This document shows, one piece after another, positions 36,642-47,400 of a stretch of DNA of 51,923 nt. Source of the DNA: an uncultured Prevotellaceae bacterium (GTDB taxonomy: Bacteria; Bacteroidota; Bacteroidia; Bacteroidales; Muribaculaceae); NCBI GenBank assembly GCA_900317325.1, contig ONGE01000022.1, forward strand, positions 1 through 51,923, written 5' to 3'. How positions within the stretch are numbered: the stretch's first letter is position 1; every line of letters begins with the position of its first letter. The position numbers were made by a program, and so were the translations under genes. The notes beneath the pieces are model-generated. The model worked only from the letters and a program-made list of their open reading frames with translations. It was not told the DNA's origin and ran no database searches.

Positions 36642-37811
36642 TCAGTTTTTAGTTTGAGTTTTGAGTTGCTTGATGTAGGTGAACAGGTAGATGACACCGA
36701 TGGCCATCACTGCTACAGCGCCTACCTGGCCGACAGCGTCGCTGGCGAAGCCCATCAACAGCGGGAAGATTGTGCCGCCGAACAGGCCCATGATCATCAG
36801 GCCAGATACCTCGTTCTGCTTCTTGGGCATCGACTCAAGAGCCGTTGCAAAGCACATGGAGAACACGTTGGAGTTGCCGTAGCCCACGAGAGCGATAGCA
36901 GCGTAGAGGATCCACTTCTCGTGGCCGAAGAACATACCGCACATCGACAGGGCCATCATGATGACGCTGATGATGAAGAACGTTCTCATCTTGAGCACGC
37001 GCAGGAAGAATGAACCCGTCAAGCAACCGATGGTACGGAAGATGAAGTAGAGCGAGGTGGCAAATGCGGCCTCGTTCAGGGTCATGCCCAGGCGCTCCAT
37101 GAGGATCTTGGGGGCGGTGGTGTTGGTACCCACATCGATGCCCACGTGGCACATGATGCCCAGGAACGAGAGCAGCACGATGGGCTCACCGAGGAGCTTG
37201 AAGCACTCCACAAAGGTCGAAGGCTTGCCCTCGATTTTTTCCTCGTGGATGGGGGTGACAGCCAGCAGAACCGTTGAGAAGGTACCTACTACAAAATAGA
37301 TTGCGAACAGCACGCGCCAGTCGAGTCCCAGGCTGGGAATCACCGCTGTGGCACCCCACATGGCCAGATAAGGCGCGAGGAACGAAGCGATGGCCTTGAT
37401 GAACTGGCCGAAGGTGAGCGTCGATGCCAGGTTGCCGCCACCCATCACGGTCGATACCAGCGGGTTGAGCGAGGTCTGCATCAGCGCGTTGCCGATGCCC
37501 AGCAGCGAGAAGGCGATGAGCATCACAGGGAAGCTGTTGCCGAACAACGGAATCATGAGCGAGAGAATGGTCACTACCAGTGACAGAAGCACCGTCTTTT
37601 TACGGCCGATCTTGTTCATCAGCATGCCCGTGGGAACGCTGAAGATGAGGAACCAGAAGAATACCAGCGACGGGAAGATGTTGGCCACCGAGTCCGAGAG
37701 CTGGAGGTCTTCTTTCACATAGTTGGAGGCGATACCCACGAGGTCCACGAAGCCCATACAGAAGAAGCACAGCATGACCGAGATGATCGCGATTTTGTTT
37801 GTCTTAGCCAT
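36642..37811 (-). CDS. MFS sugar transporter, probably for fructose
   Basis: A 389-residue inner-membrane protein with about 12 hydrophobic segments of the FucP/sugar-MFS type. It has IGRKKTVLLSL in the loop after helix 2 and GIGNALMQTSLNPLVS in the helix 4-5 region, as in FucP-like symporters. Between fructanases and fructokinase, its substrate is most likely fructose, as for BT1758 (position-based inference). The last codons lie in a heptamer-like tract (ACTCAAA units), which gives the tail QLKTQTKN. It is 106 bases downstream of the GH32 gene. Confidence 0.9.
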   Translation of the reverse strand: MAKTNKIAIISVMLCFFCMGFVDLVGIASNYVKEDLQLSDSVANIFPSLVFFWFLIFSVPTGMLMNKIGRKKTVLLSLVVTILSLMIPLFGNSFPVMLIAFSLLGIGNALMQTSLNPLVSTVMGGGNLASTLTFGQFIKAIASFLAPYLAMWGATAVIPSLGLDWRVLFAIYFVVGTFSTVLLAVTPIHEEKIEGKPSTFVECFKLLGEPIVLLSFLGIMCHVGIDVGTNTTAPKILMERLGMTLNEAAFATSLYFIFRTIGCLTGSFFLRVLKMRTFFIISVIMMALSMCGMFFGHEKWILYAAIALVGYGNSNVFSMCFATALESMPKKQNEVSGLMIMGLFGGTIFPLLMGFASDAVGQVGAVAVMAIGVIYLFTYIKQLKTQTKN

Positions 37812-37900
37812 TGTTATTTAGTTTTTTAACGACTGATTACTCAAATTTAATATAACTATTCAATCTAACCGATTAATAATTAGTTAAATTCGTGTAATTC

Positions 37901-37927
37901 GTAGTTGTAGTTAGTAGTTAGTAGTTG
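37901..37927. repeat. Heptamer tract overlapping the GH32 stop codon
   Basis: GTAGTTA/GTAGTTG units with period 7 run through the stop codon (37918-37920) and the last Asn-Tyr codons of the GH32 gene. Confidence 0.65.
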
Positions 37928-39582
37928 ATTTGGTAGATCGTGGCCTTGCCGCCCTTGACCTTGAGGTTGGTGTAGGGAGTGGTGGGGAACACGAGGTTGG
38001 TCATCGCCATCTTGCCGTCGGCATCAAAGGCCTCGATGCTGCAACGGTCAACGAAGATGCGCAGCTGCTTGATAGCACCGTAGGTGGGAGCGACGGTCTC
38101 AACGGGGAACGCTTCGCTGAACGAAGCATCACCGCTGGCGGTGCGGTCCATGGCAAAGGTCTGCTTGGCCGCATCATATTTCATCACCACCTGCTCGCCA
38201 TTGGCGTTGGACAGGGTCAACTCCATCGAGTTTTTCACATCCACAACGATTTCGCAGGTCTCGGTCGGCTTCTTCACCTTGGCGCCGCGCACGGCGAGCA
38301 TTTCGGGTGAAGGCTTCACGCTCACGTAGGTCTCCTCGCCGTCGGTGAACAGGCCCAGGTCGCGGGGAATCGAATTGGCACTGCGGAACTGACGGGTGGG
38401 CACCTGGTTGGCATACTGCCAGTTGGACATCCATGCGATGACCACGTGGCGGCCTGCAGGCGCATTGTAGAACGATACCGTGGCATAGTGGTCCTTGCCG
38501 TAGTCCATCCACTTGGTGACCTTGGGCATCGACTCACAGGTGAACTTGTGGCCGTCGAAATCGCCCACAAAGTACTGCGTGGCCGAGCCGCCGAAGGGAC
38601 CACCGGGGTTGATGTTGCACAGCAGCACCCACTTGCCGTCGATCTTCATCAGGTCGGGGCACTCCCACACACCACCGTGGTTACCGTATTCCTTGCCGAA
38701 GGAACTCTCATACTTCCAGGTCTTCAGGTCCCTGGAACTGTAGATGTTCATCTCCTGTCCAGCGGCGAGAATCAGGTTCCAAGCGTTGATGTCGCTGTTC
38801 CAGAACGGGTTCGGGTCGCGGAAGTCGGGCACATCGCTCGTCAACACGGGGTTACCCTCATATTTCTCGAAGGTCATACCGTTGTCGTGCGAAACGGCGA
38901 TCGACTGCGTCTGGTTCTGTCCGGCGCTGGTGTAGATAGCCACAACATCGTCGCCGTCGGTCACACAGGAGCCCGAGAAGATGGTTCCCAGGGCATCAGG
39001 CTCGATGGCGATGGGTTGGGGAGTCCAGTGAATCAGGTCGGTCGAGGTGGAGTGGCCCCAAGTCATGTTTTCCCACTGCGAACCATAAGGGTTGAACTGA
39101 TAATACAGATGCCACACACCATCCTTGTAGAACATACCGTTGGGGTCGTTCATCCAGCCGTAGGCAGGGGTGTGATGGTAGGCAGGACGGAAACGCTCGC
39201 GGTTGCTGTCGTCGAACGTGTCGGTCACCCGCATTTCACGCCAGCAGACAAAGTCCTTCACGGCACCCGTCGTGCGGCGGTCGCCATGGAAGGAGATGTC
39301 AACAAGCACCTTCTTGTTGCCGAAGCGCTGGATGTCCAGCGGCACATAGTAGTCCACCTTGTCCACGGCAAAGCGCACATTCAGCGTCTGCACCTGCTCG
39401 TTGTCCACGATGACGCGCACATAGGCGTTCTCCTCTTTCTCCTGCACGGGCAGCAACAGGTACTTGCCCGTAGCGTCAACCCGCAGCATGGCGTGGTTTT
39501 CGCTCAATAACTGGGGGACCAGTGCCGTGGCCGAGAAGGCCACGAGCACTGCCGCCAGTATAGTGAATAGTCTGTTCATCAT
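37918..39582 (-). CDS. GH32 exo-fructanase, probably periplasmic
   Basis: A 554-residue fructan hydrolase that releases fructose from levan or inulin chains. Residues 1-20 are a signal peptide, and about 29-112 are an extra N-terminal beta domain, as in Bacteroides GH32 enzymes. The five-bladed propeller carries all three catalytic residues: Asp146 in GWMNDPNG (nucleophile), Asp256 in FRDPNPFW (transition-state stabiliser) and Glu308 in WECPDL (acid/base). A C-terminal beta-sandwich follows. Without a lipobox, it is probably periplasmic. The gene is 24 bases after the GH32-like lipoprotein gene. Levan or inulin preference cannot be read from this. Confidence 0.95.
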   Translation of the reverse strand: MMNRLFTILAAVLVAFSATALVPQLLSENHAMLRVDATGKYLLLPVQEKEENAYVRVIVDNEQVQTLNVRFAVDKVDYYVPLDIQRFGNKKVLVDISFHGDRRTTGAVKDFVCWREMRVTDTFDDSNRERFRPAYHHTPAYGWMNDPNGMFYKDGVWHLYYQFNPYGSQWENMTWGHSTSTDLIHWTPQPIAIEPDALGTIFSGSCVTDGDDVVAIYTSAGQNQTQSIAVSHDNGMTFEKYEGNPVLTSDVPDFRDPNPFWNSDINAWNLILAAGQEMNIYSSRDLKTWKYESSFGKEYGNHGGVWECPDLMKIDGKWVLLCNINPGGPFGGSATQYFVGDFDGHKFTCESMPKVTKWMDYGKDHYATVSFYNAPAGRHVVIAWMSNWQYANQVPTRQFRSANSIPRDLGLFTDGEETYVSVKPSPEMLAVRGAKVKKPTETCEIVVDVKNSMELTLSNANGEQVVMKYDAAKQTFAMDRTASGDASFSEAFPVETVAPTYGAIKQLRIFVDRCSIEAFDADGKMAMTNLVFPTTPYTNLKVKGGKATIYQINY

Positions 39583-39606
39583 TGTAAAGAGACTGATTTT
39601 TACTGT

Positions 39607-41196
39607 TTACTGGAACACTTTCAGGTCCGAAATGGTGATGTTGCCACCATAATTGTTGATGCTCCAGCAATTCTTCTGGATACCGTAGATGCGGTTGGTA
39701 TAGGCGCAAACGTCATTGATGTACATCACCATCACCGAGTTGTCGGTGTAGATGTTGATGTGATAGACGTTGTCGGCGGGACGCTCGAACCAGTAGCCGT
39801 CGATACCCTCGATAAAGCCCTTACCGGCTTTACCTTCCTGCTCGAAGTTCACCTTGCGGTTATTCTCGGTCTCGGGGTTGACCATCATCGTGTAGTAACG
39901 GTCGCTGTCGGTTCCGCGAACCAGCGAGATGCCGAAGCGGTCCCAGTTGTTGGACGTGGTCACCGTGAACGAGATGTGGTTGCTGGTGCCCAGGCGGTTG
40001 TACATCACAAAGGCGTCATCACCCGAGAGCTTACCATTGACACCGCTCATCTGGGCGCCATTGCTGGCCATCACCTTCACGTTCTGCTCCTTGTTGAACT
40101 TAGCAGCGATTGCAGGAACCTCGCCCACGGTCAGCGTACCATCGGCATGCTGGATGATCTTGTGGCATACCAGCGCACCCGACCAGTTGGGCTCGCCACC
40201 GGCGCCCACGTTGATGTTCTTGTCGTGGATGGTGTTGCCGGTGCGGTAGGGGCACCAACCCCAGATGTAGCGGTCCTGACCGTTGCTTGCCGTCTTGCCG
40301 GCATAGAAAGCACGGGTGTCGAGCACGCCCTCATGGCCGTCACGGGGCCAGTTGGCACCGGGATCGTTGAAGCAGGCCTTCAGAGCATCCCATGTGGGTG
40401 CCATCATGTACTTCACCTTGCGGCTCCACGAGGCACGATAGCCCTCGCTGTAAACGAGATACCACCAGTTGCCCATCTTGAAGATGTCGGGGCACTCACA
40501 CATGCGGTCCCAAATCATGGGGAAGTTGCCGGCGTGTTCCCACGTCTTCAAGTCGCTGGACTTGAACTCGGCGAACTTCAGGTTGCTGGAGATGACCATG
40601 TGGTAAAGGCCGTCGTCGGCAACAAAGATCTGCGGGTCGCGGAAGTCGTTGTCCGAGTAGCCGTAGGTCGAGCCCTTCAGCATCCACAGGGCATCCTTGG
40701 ACCACTCCTTGAAGTCCGACGAGGTGGCCCTCATCACGGCTTCGCGGCCATAACGGTCATGGCCCGTGTAATAGATGTAGTACAAACCGTCCTTCTCATT
40801 ATAGATACAGCAGCCTGTACCCAGGGCAGCATCCTGCTCGTCGGGAGATGTACCGGTCGGCAGCACCTCGCCCAGGGACTGATAGTAAGCGCCGTCAACA
40901 GTGGACACGCCCCAGAAGGGGTGGTAGTTGAACGCGGCATTGTTGTCAAACTCCTGCAGGTAGAGCACCTTGAAGTGGCCAGCCTTGGCGTCATAGAAAG
41001 GCATCGGGTCACCACAACGGCCGATGGCCGGGTTGTAGTAGGTCTCGAAACCAGCCTCGTCTACCGAATTGAAGAATGCGGTGTTGTCCCAGTCCTTTGA
41101 AGGATCGGGGCCGTAGCTATCCTCGCTGCATGCCGACGAAACGAGCATGAAGCAACACAGCATCAATGCGCTGAAAATATTCTTGTACTGTTTCAT
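39607..41196 (-). CDS. Divergent GH32-like surface lipoprotein
   Basis: A 529-residue lipoprotein (MLVSSAC, Cys23) with a GH32-type propeller. The family motif WMNDPNG is replaced by GRCGDPMP, but Asp63 still occupies the nucleophile position. FRDPQIF (Asp187) and CECPDIF (Glu234) retain the other two catalytic residues. The C-terminal 160 residues form a separate beta domain (e.g. VMYNRLGTSNHISFTVTTSN). By position it replaces BT1760, the endo-levanase of the B. thetaiotaomicron locus. It is probably a cell-surface endo-acting enzyme or a glycan-binding derivative. It starts 7 bases after the DUF4960 gene stop. Confidence 0.86.
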   Translation of the reverse strand: MKQYKNIFSALMLCCFMLVSSACSEDSYGPDPSKDWDNTAFFNSVDEAGFETYYNPAIGRCGDPMPFYDAKAGHFKVLYLQEFDNNAAFNYHPFWGVSTVDGAYYQSLGEVLPTGTSPDEQDAALGTGCCIYNEKDGLYYIYYTGHDRYGREAVMRATSSDFKEWSKDALWMLKGSTYGYSDNDFRDPQIFVADDGLYHMVISSNLKFAEFKSSDLKTWEHAGNFPMIWDRMCECPDIFKMGNWWYLVYSEGYRASWSRKVKYMMAPTWDALKACFNDPGANWPRDGHEGVLDTRAFYAGKTASNGQDRYIWGWCPYRTGNTIHDKNINVGAGGEPNWSGALVCHKIIQHADGTLTVGEVPAIAAKFNKEQNVKVMASNGAQMSGVNGKLSGDDAFVMYNRLGTSNHISFTVTTSNNWDRFGISLVRGTDSDRYYTMMVNPETENNRKVNFEQEGKAGKGFIEGIDGYWFERPADNVYHINIYTDNSVMVMYINDVCAYTNRIYGIQKNCWSINNYGGNITISDLKVFQ

Positions 41197-41203
41197 GAGT
41201 CAA

Positions 41204-42619
41204 TTACTTGGTTAAATAGTTGATAGCATTCTTGGTCATAATCGCGATGTTCTTGTGGTACTTCTCGGTATAACCAGCCTCGTAGGTATAGGAATACCAG
41301 TCGTAGCAGCCCGAACCGATGCAGATGATGCCTCCCTTGCCCTCGCGAGCGGGATACTCCCAGAGCACGATAGCGCCGTCACCGCCTACACCCAGGACCT
41401 TACCGCCGGTGCGGCTTGTCCAGGCGTCATAGTTGTCATAGCCTCCCCAGTCGGTACCGATGTGGTACTGGGCGGTGGAGTTGGTGATGTGGTAACCGGC
41501 ATCGGTGCAGTAAACCTCGTTGAGGTTGTCACCGGTCACAAGATTCTGATAGATGGCATGATCATTCTGACCGTCAAAGATGCGGAATGTCCACGGACCA
41601 CCGACCAGCTCGGCATAGGCCTCGTCCTGACCCCAGCAGTTGTTGGGGGTCGTCCACTCGTCGTCACCGGTCGTGCCGATGAACGACGGCAGGTTAACGG
41701 CATAGCGGGTGAGCAGGAACGCTCCGCCGTTCTCGTAGAACTGGCGCAGCTCGTTCAGCGTGTTCATCGCGTCGGTACCCTTGGCGACGAAGTTGTCGTG
41801 ACCGTCAACACCGCCATCCACGTGCCAGTGCCACCAGATGAGCTTGCACTCCGACAGGTCGAGCGTGCCGGCGCGCAGGTCGGCAAACGAAGCATACAGC
41901 GAGCTCTCGACATTACCCAGCATCCACTGGCATGCGGCCTGAGCCTCGGGATCGAGTTCGTTCATCGTGGGGGCAGAGCCCAGGAAGAGGGCCTTGGGCT
42001 TGCTGATGGCGATAACCTTGACGGTATAGACGCTCTCGGCCGAATTGTTCTTCACCGTGTAGGTCACGGGCTGTGAGAAGTCCTGAGCTACACCCGACGA
42101 CGGGGTGATCGTAGCGTTCTTGCTATAGGTGATCGTCGGAACCAAGTTGGTGATGTCGAGCGTTGCAGGAACATAGACGACAATCGACTTGGTCTCCTGG
42201 TCAATGCTACCGGTATAGATGTCATTGATCACAAACTCGTAGATGCGGGCCTCGTCGTGGAGAACCGACAGCGTCCAGTCCATATAGACGTCACCGTTCT
42301 TGACGTGGAGCACCTTGGCAGCGTCCATGTTGATGGTTTCTCCCTCGCGAATGTTGCACACGGCACCGTTCGACATCTTCAGGGAGGTCACCTTCATGGC
42401 CGAGGTCTCATAGACCTCAGGCAGACGGACAACAATCGAGCGTGAAGGCAGGTCGATGATTCCCTCGTAATTGTCCAGCTTGAGCTGATCAATCATGCAG
42501 TTACCCTTCAAGTCCAGGTCGCTGATGTTGTCGTCCGAGCATGAGCTGAGCATTGAGGCGAGTCCGCAGCAGGCAAGACACGCACAGAATATATATAATA
42601 TCTTAGCTTTCATAATCAT
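41204..42619 (-). CDS. Surface lipoprotein of DUF5018/DUF4960 type, likely fructan-binding
   Basis: A 471-residue lipoprotein (LSSC, Cys27). The N-terminal half contains two short beta domains of the DUF5018 kind (e.g. IYEFVINDIYTGSIDQETKS and YTVKNNSAESVYTVKVIAIS). The C-terminal half resembles DUF4960, with LFLGSAPTMNELDPEAQAA and LIWWHWHVDGGV. In the B. thetaiotaomicron levan locus the gene at this position (BT1761) encodes a surface glycan-binding protein, so the same role is inferred. ATG 42613 is an alternative start two codons in. It lies 39 bases after the SusD-like gene. Confidence 0.85.
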   Translation of the reverse strand: MIMKAKILYIFCACLACCGLASMLSSCSDDNISDLDLKGNCMIDQLKLDNYEGIIDLPSRSIVVRLPEVYETSAMKVTSLKMSNGAVCNIREGETINMDAAKVLHVKNGDVYMDWTLSVLHDEARIYEFVINDIYTGSIDQETKSIVVYVPATLDITNLVPTITYSKNATITPSSGVAQDFSQPVTYTVKNNSAESVYTVKVIAISKPKALFLGSAPTMNELDPEAQAACQWMLGNVESSLYASFADLRAGTLDLSECKLIWWHWHVDGGVDGHDNFVAKGTDAMNTLNELRQFYENGGAFLLTRYAVNLPSFIGTTGDDEWTTPNNCWGQDEAYAELVGGPWTFRIFDGQNDHAIYQNLVTGDNLNEVYCTDAGYHITNSTAQYHIGTDWGGYDNYDAWTSRTGGKVLGVGGDGAIVLWEYPAREGKGGIICIGSGCYDWYSYTYEAGYTEKYHKNIAIMTKNAINYLTK

Positions 42620-42658
42620 TATTTTTTTTTTCTTCGGGATTTAACTATCTTGCTGTGA

Positions 42659-44398
42659 TTACCAGTTGCCAATGTTCTGTGTGTAATGACCGTTGGAGGC
42701 CGAAATCTGACTGAACGGAATGGGCAGGTACTCGTCCTTGTTGGCCGTGAAATGGGCCGAACTGTAGATGGCACAGTGGTCGATTTCCTCCGAGTAGTAC
42801 TTGTTCAGCACACTGGATGCATCGCCCCAGCGTACGAGGTCGAAGAAACGCTCGCTCTCCATACCCATTTCCAGACGGCGTTCCATCTTCACGATCTTCA
42901 CGGCCTGCTCTTTGGAATAGCTGCCAGTGTAGCGGCTGACGAACATCTTCACGCCAAAGGCGTTGGGATAGCTGGAAATCATCTGGGTGCTGTTGGAGGC
43001 ACGGGTGCGAAGCTGGTTCACCAGCTCAATGGCTTGGCCGGACTGACCCATCTGGGCATAAGCCTCGGCACGCATCAGCAGCACGTCGGCATAGCGGAAG
43101 ACGATGCGGTTCATCGAGCTGGCCCAGTAAGAACCCTTGATCAGGTAGCTGCCGATCAGGGCGGGGTCAACATTCTGCTTGAGACTCACGTAGTAGCCGT
43201 ACAGGCCGTTGCTGCGGCTCCAGATGCTGGTCTCGTCCATCATGTAGTTGCGGTTGAACATGTAGGGCAAGCCGGGCATACCCACGGTGAGGAACAAGCG
43301 CGGGTCGGCATTATCCTCGGCCATGTTATAATCCTTCTCATTGAAATTGTCGAGTAAGGGAAGACCGTCGGCTCCGGTGTGGTAGGCATTCACCAGGTTC
43401 TGCGAGGGCTTGTAGAAGTCGCAGCCGCCATCGGTGGCTCCGGGAATGTTGGGCGGAATCAAGCCGTAGCTCCAGTTCAGGTTACCGTAGGTGGAACCGT
43501 CGTTGCGCGAGTACTGGATAGCCCAGATGCTCTCGATACCGTTCTCATATTCCTCCTCGGGACGGAAGTTGTTGTGGAGGTCATCCTCCAGACCGTAGTT
43601 GGTGTACAGGCTGGGGTTGGTGAACTCGATGACCTTCTCCAGGTCGCCCTGATTGATGCTCGTCACCTGGTTGCTGTTTGCGTCATCCTGACGGTAGGCC
43701 TTGTAGAGATAAACCTTGGCCAGGAATGCGGCGGCGGCAGCGCGGGTGGGACGTCCCTTGTCCTGCTGAACCTCGGGCAGGGTGTTATAGGCTTCCATCA
43801 AGTCGTCGATGATGAGTTGCCAGCCCTCGTCATTGGTGTACTGCCTGTTGGACAGCTCGTTATACTCGTCGTAGGTCAAGTTCTCATTGACAACAAAGGG
43901 GATGTTCTTGTACAGGCGCTTGAGCAGGAAGTGGCCATAGGCACGCAAGAACTTCATCTCGGCCAGGCGCTGATTCTTCATCGAGTAACTGTCGTCGGTC
44001 TCCTTGAGCAGGGCAATGGCACTGTTCACGCGAGACAGACTGTTGTACAACCTCACCCACATGTCATTAATGTTCCAGTTGGTCGTGAGCACGCCCTGCT
44101 GGACCTCGAGCTGATGGAAGACGTCACCGTCGCTAGTTCCGTTACCTCCCTTATAAGCGTCATCACTGCGGACGTCGAAGTTCCACATCGAGAATGATGA
44201 GTTGATGTCCTCGGCCGACGTGAAGATAGCATAGGCCGAGATGGCCATGGCCTCAGCGTTCTCGGGGGACTTCACCTGCTCGTCACTCAGTGTGGCTTGG
44301 GGCTTGTGTTCATCGAGAAAATCATCACAAGAAGTAAACATTGTGGTGGCACTGCAGCATATCAGACCTACACACATTATATTGAATATCTTTTTCAT
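42659..44398 (-). CDS. SusD/RagB-like outer-membrane lipoprotein
   Basis: The lid of the SusCD glycan importer, which binds the oligosaccharide at the cell surface. From ATG 44398 it has 579 residues with the lipobox MFTSC (Cys24). The SusD fold is shown by FLDEHKPQATLSDEQ, AEMKFLRAYGHFLLKRLYKN (the conserved AexrfLRAyyyf region), RPTRAAAAAFLAKVYLYKA and VLLMRAEAYAQMG. An in-frame ATG at 44437 would add 13 residues, but it overlaps the SusC stop region and spoils the signal peptide, so I reject it. It starts 16 bases after the susC-like gene. Confidence 0.96.
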   Translation of the reverse strand: MKKIFNIMCVGLICCSATTMFTSCDDFLDEHKPQATLSDEQVKSPENAEAMAISAYAIFTSAEDINSSFSMWNFDVRSDDAYKGGNGTSDGDVFHQLEVQQGVLTTNWNINDMWVRLYNSLSRVNSAIALLKETDDSYSMKNQRLAEMKFLRAYGHFLLKRLYKNIPFVVNENLTYDEYNELSNRQYTNDEGWQLIIDDLMEAYNTLPEVQQDKGRPTRAAAAAFLAKVYLYKAYRQDDANSNQVTSINQGDLEKVIEFTNPSLYTNYGLEDDLHNNFRPEEEYENGIESIWAIQYSRNDGSTYGNLNWSYGLIPPNIPGATDGGCDFYKPSQNLVNAYHTGADGLPLLDNFNEKDYNMAEDNADPRLFLTVGMPGLPYMFNRNYMMDETSIWSRSNGLYGYYVSLKQNVDPALIGSYLIKGSYWASSMNRIVFRYADVLLMRAEAYAQMGQSGQAIELVNQLRTRASNSTQMISSYPNAFGVKMFVSRYTGSYSKEQAVKIVKMERRLEMGMESERFFDLVRWGDASSVLNKYYSEEIDHCAIYSSAHFTANKDEYLPIPFSQISASNGHYTQNIGNW

Positions 44399-44414
44399 AG
44401 TGAATCCTGAATTA

Positions 44415-47400
44415 TTAGAATGAAACATTAAGACCATAGGTTATATTCAGGGGGATAGGATAGCCGAAGTTGGGATTCTCGGGATCCACACCGGTGAATG
44501 ACTTGCTCTTGATGGTCAGCAGATTCTGTGCCGACACATACATGCGAAGGCGGGCCAAGTGCAACTTGTCACACACCCTGCTGCCGAAGTTGTAACCCAG
44601 CTGGATGTTACGCATCTTGGCGAACGAACCGTCCTCAACAAAGTAGCTGCTCACGCGCTTCTCGTTGTTGTTGTCCATCGTGCTCACAGCGGGAATGTTC
44701 GACGAGGGGTTATTCGGACTCCAGGCGTCAAGCAGGCGGCGGCCCTTGTTCAGGTTGGTGATGTTCAGGCCGGCCCACAAGTCGGACTCGCGCTTCAGGT
44801 CGCTGATCACGTCAACGCCCTGGACTCCCTGCCAGAACATCGTGAAGTCGAGGTTCTTGTACTCAAGGTAGATGTTCAGACCCCAAGTGAAGTCGGGCAC
44901 GGGTGAGTAGATCCACTTCTGGTCCTTCTCGTTGATGACACCGTCTTCGTTCAGGTCTTTCCAGCGGATGCGACCCAGGCCTGCACCATTCTGCTCGGCA
45001 TGATTGTAGATGTCTTCCTGGCTCTTGAACAGGCCGTCATACACATAGCCCACCTGGGCGCCCATGGGATGGCCCACAACGCTCTCGACGCCGTTGCCGC
45101 CGAAGGTGCCGGCTGCTGCCAGCGTCTCGGGCAATTTAGTCACCTTGTTGCGATAGGTGCCGATGTTTCCGGCGATGTCATACTGGAAATCGCCCACGCT
45201 GCCGCGGTAGCCCACGTTCAGCTCGATACCCTTGTTGGTCATCTCACCGGCGTTGATCCACTGGCTGCTGCCCTCACCCATCACACCGATGCCGGGCATG
45301 TAAACCAGAATGTCGGTGGTCTTCTTGTAGTACCACTCAAACGAGCCGTAAAGCGCGTTGCGAAGCATACCGAAGTCAACACCGAGGTTGGTCTGGGTCG
45401 TGGTCTCCCACTTCAGGTTATCGTTGCCCAACTGGTTGCGCTTGAAACCGCTGGGGAGCGTCTGGCCGCCGTTGGTGCCGGCAATGTCGTAGCTGGTACC
45501 GTAGCTCTGGCCACCGAAGCCGGCCTCACCGTAGTTGCTCTCGAAGATGGTGTAGCGGGCAATGTTGGAAATCTCCTGGTTACCGGTCTGACCCCACGAG
45601 GCACGAAGCTTCAGGTTGTCCAGCCAGTCCAGACCCTTCATGAAGGATTCCTCGCTGATGCGCCAACCAAGGCTCACCGAGGGGAACGTACCGTAGCGGT
45701 TGTTGCGACCGAAACGGCTTGAACCGTCGTAACGCATGGTCACGCTGGCCAGATAACGGTCAGCGTAGGTGTAATTCACCTTGCCGAAGAACGACACCAG
45801 CGTGTAGCCCTCGCCCGAGCCGTAGGCCTCGGCCTCGCCAACTGCAGCGTTGGGCCACATGTAATCGGGATTCAGCACAGCAAAGTCGTAGGCCTTGCCG
45901 CTCAGCCACGAGTCATCCTCGCGGTTGAGCTCGGTACCGATCATGATGTCACCACGATGGTTGCCGCGCTCCAGGTTGTAGGTGGCAATGGCATTCCACA
46001 TCCACTTGGTCCAGTGCTCCTGCTTGGCCTCGACTGCATTGGTCGGATTGGCAACAGTGCCCTCGGTAATGGGATAGGTGAAGATGCGCTGCTGCTTCTG
46101 CGAGTAGTCAAGACCGAAGGTCGACTTGATGTTGAAGTCGGCAAACGGGTTGATGTTGATGAACGCGTCACCGAACATGCGCCAGTAGGTGTAGCGGTTG
46201 TCGCTGTTGCGGTCAAGACGGGCAACGGGGTTCTCGCGGTCGGGATATCCGCCAACGGGACCGGCATACTTGCCATCGGTCGTGTAAACGGGCAGCGACG
46301 GGTTGAACTGCAGCACATTCTCCAGGAATCCGCCAGGTGCCTGCAACTCGTTGGTGCGGTTCACCGTGAAGTGCTCACCCACGGTCACAATCTTGCGGTC
46401 ACCTACGTTCAGCAGCTTGTAGCTCGAGTTCATACGGGCCGACAGGCGCTGGAAGTCCGACTTCTTGATGATACCGTCGTTCTTGTAGTAGCCAAGCGAG
46501 AAGAATGAGGTCCCGTTCTCGGTGCCCTGGCTCAGCGACACGTTATACTGCTGAACCAAGCCCGTGCGAGTCGTCTCCTTGAACCAGTCGGTATCGGCGG
46601 CAGGAGTGATACCGGCAGGATCCAGATACTTGTTCATGGTGATGTTGTTGAGCAGGGGAACGCCATTGGCATCGTAACTCCAGTCATAATGGTAACCCAG
46701 ACCGTTCAGGTTGGGATTCAAGCCGTCGTTCACATAGCCCTGCCACATCGTCTGGCCGAACTCCTTGGCGTTCAGCACCTTCATCTTGTGAGCATAGGTC
46801 TGGACCGACAGGCTCGCGTCGAAGTCGATCTTCACTTTGCCGTCCTTGCCGCCCTTGGTGGTGATGATGATCACACCGTTGGCAGCGCGGCTACCGTAGA
46901 TAGATGCCGAGGCGGCATCCTTCAGCACCTGGATGCTCTCGATATCGTTACCGTTGAGCTCGTGCATGCCGGCCTTGGTGGGAACACCGTCGATGATGTA
47001 AAGCGGGTCGTTGTTGTTCAAGGTACCTGTACCACGGATGCGAACCGTTGCAGCACCCGAGGGGTTACCGTCGGCCGAGATGTTCATGCCCGGCACGCGA
47101 CCCTGCATCGCCTTGATGGGGTTGTTCTCGTTCTGTTTTACCAGATCGGTCACACTCACTACACTCACCGCACCGGTCAAGTCGGCCTTGCGCTGTGTGG
47201 TGTAACCTGTCACCACAATCTCGTTAAGGGCGAGTGCGTCCTCCTTCATGGTGACAACCATGCCATCGCTGGCTGGCATCTCGACATTAAGGAAGCCCAC
47301 GTAGGAGAATACGAGGGTTGCTCCAGGGTTGACCTTGATGGTGAAGACGCCGTCAAAGTCGGTCACTGTACCGTTGCTGGTACCTTTCTCCATCACAGTG

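Noticed and set aside
44399-44437. Upstream start for the SusD-like gene overlapping the SusC-like gene
   Set aside because: The extra 13 residues would precede and spoil a normal lipoprotein signal peptide starting at 44398.
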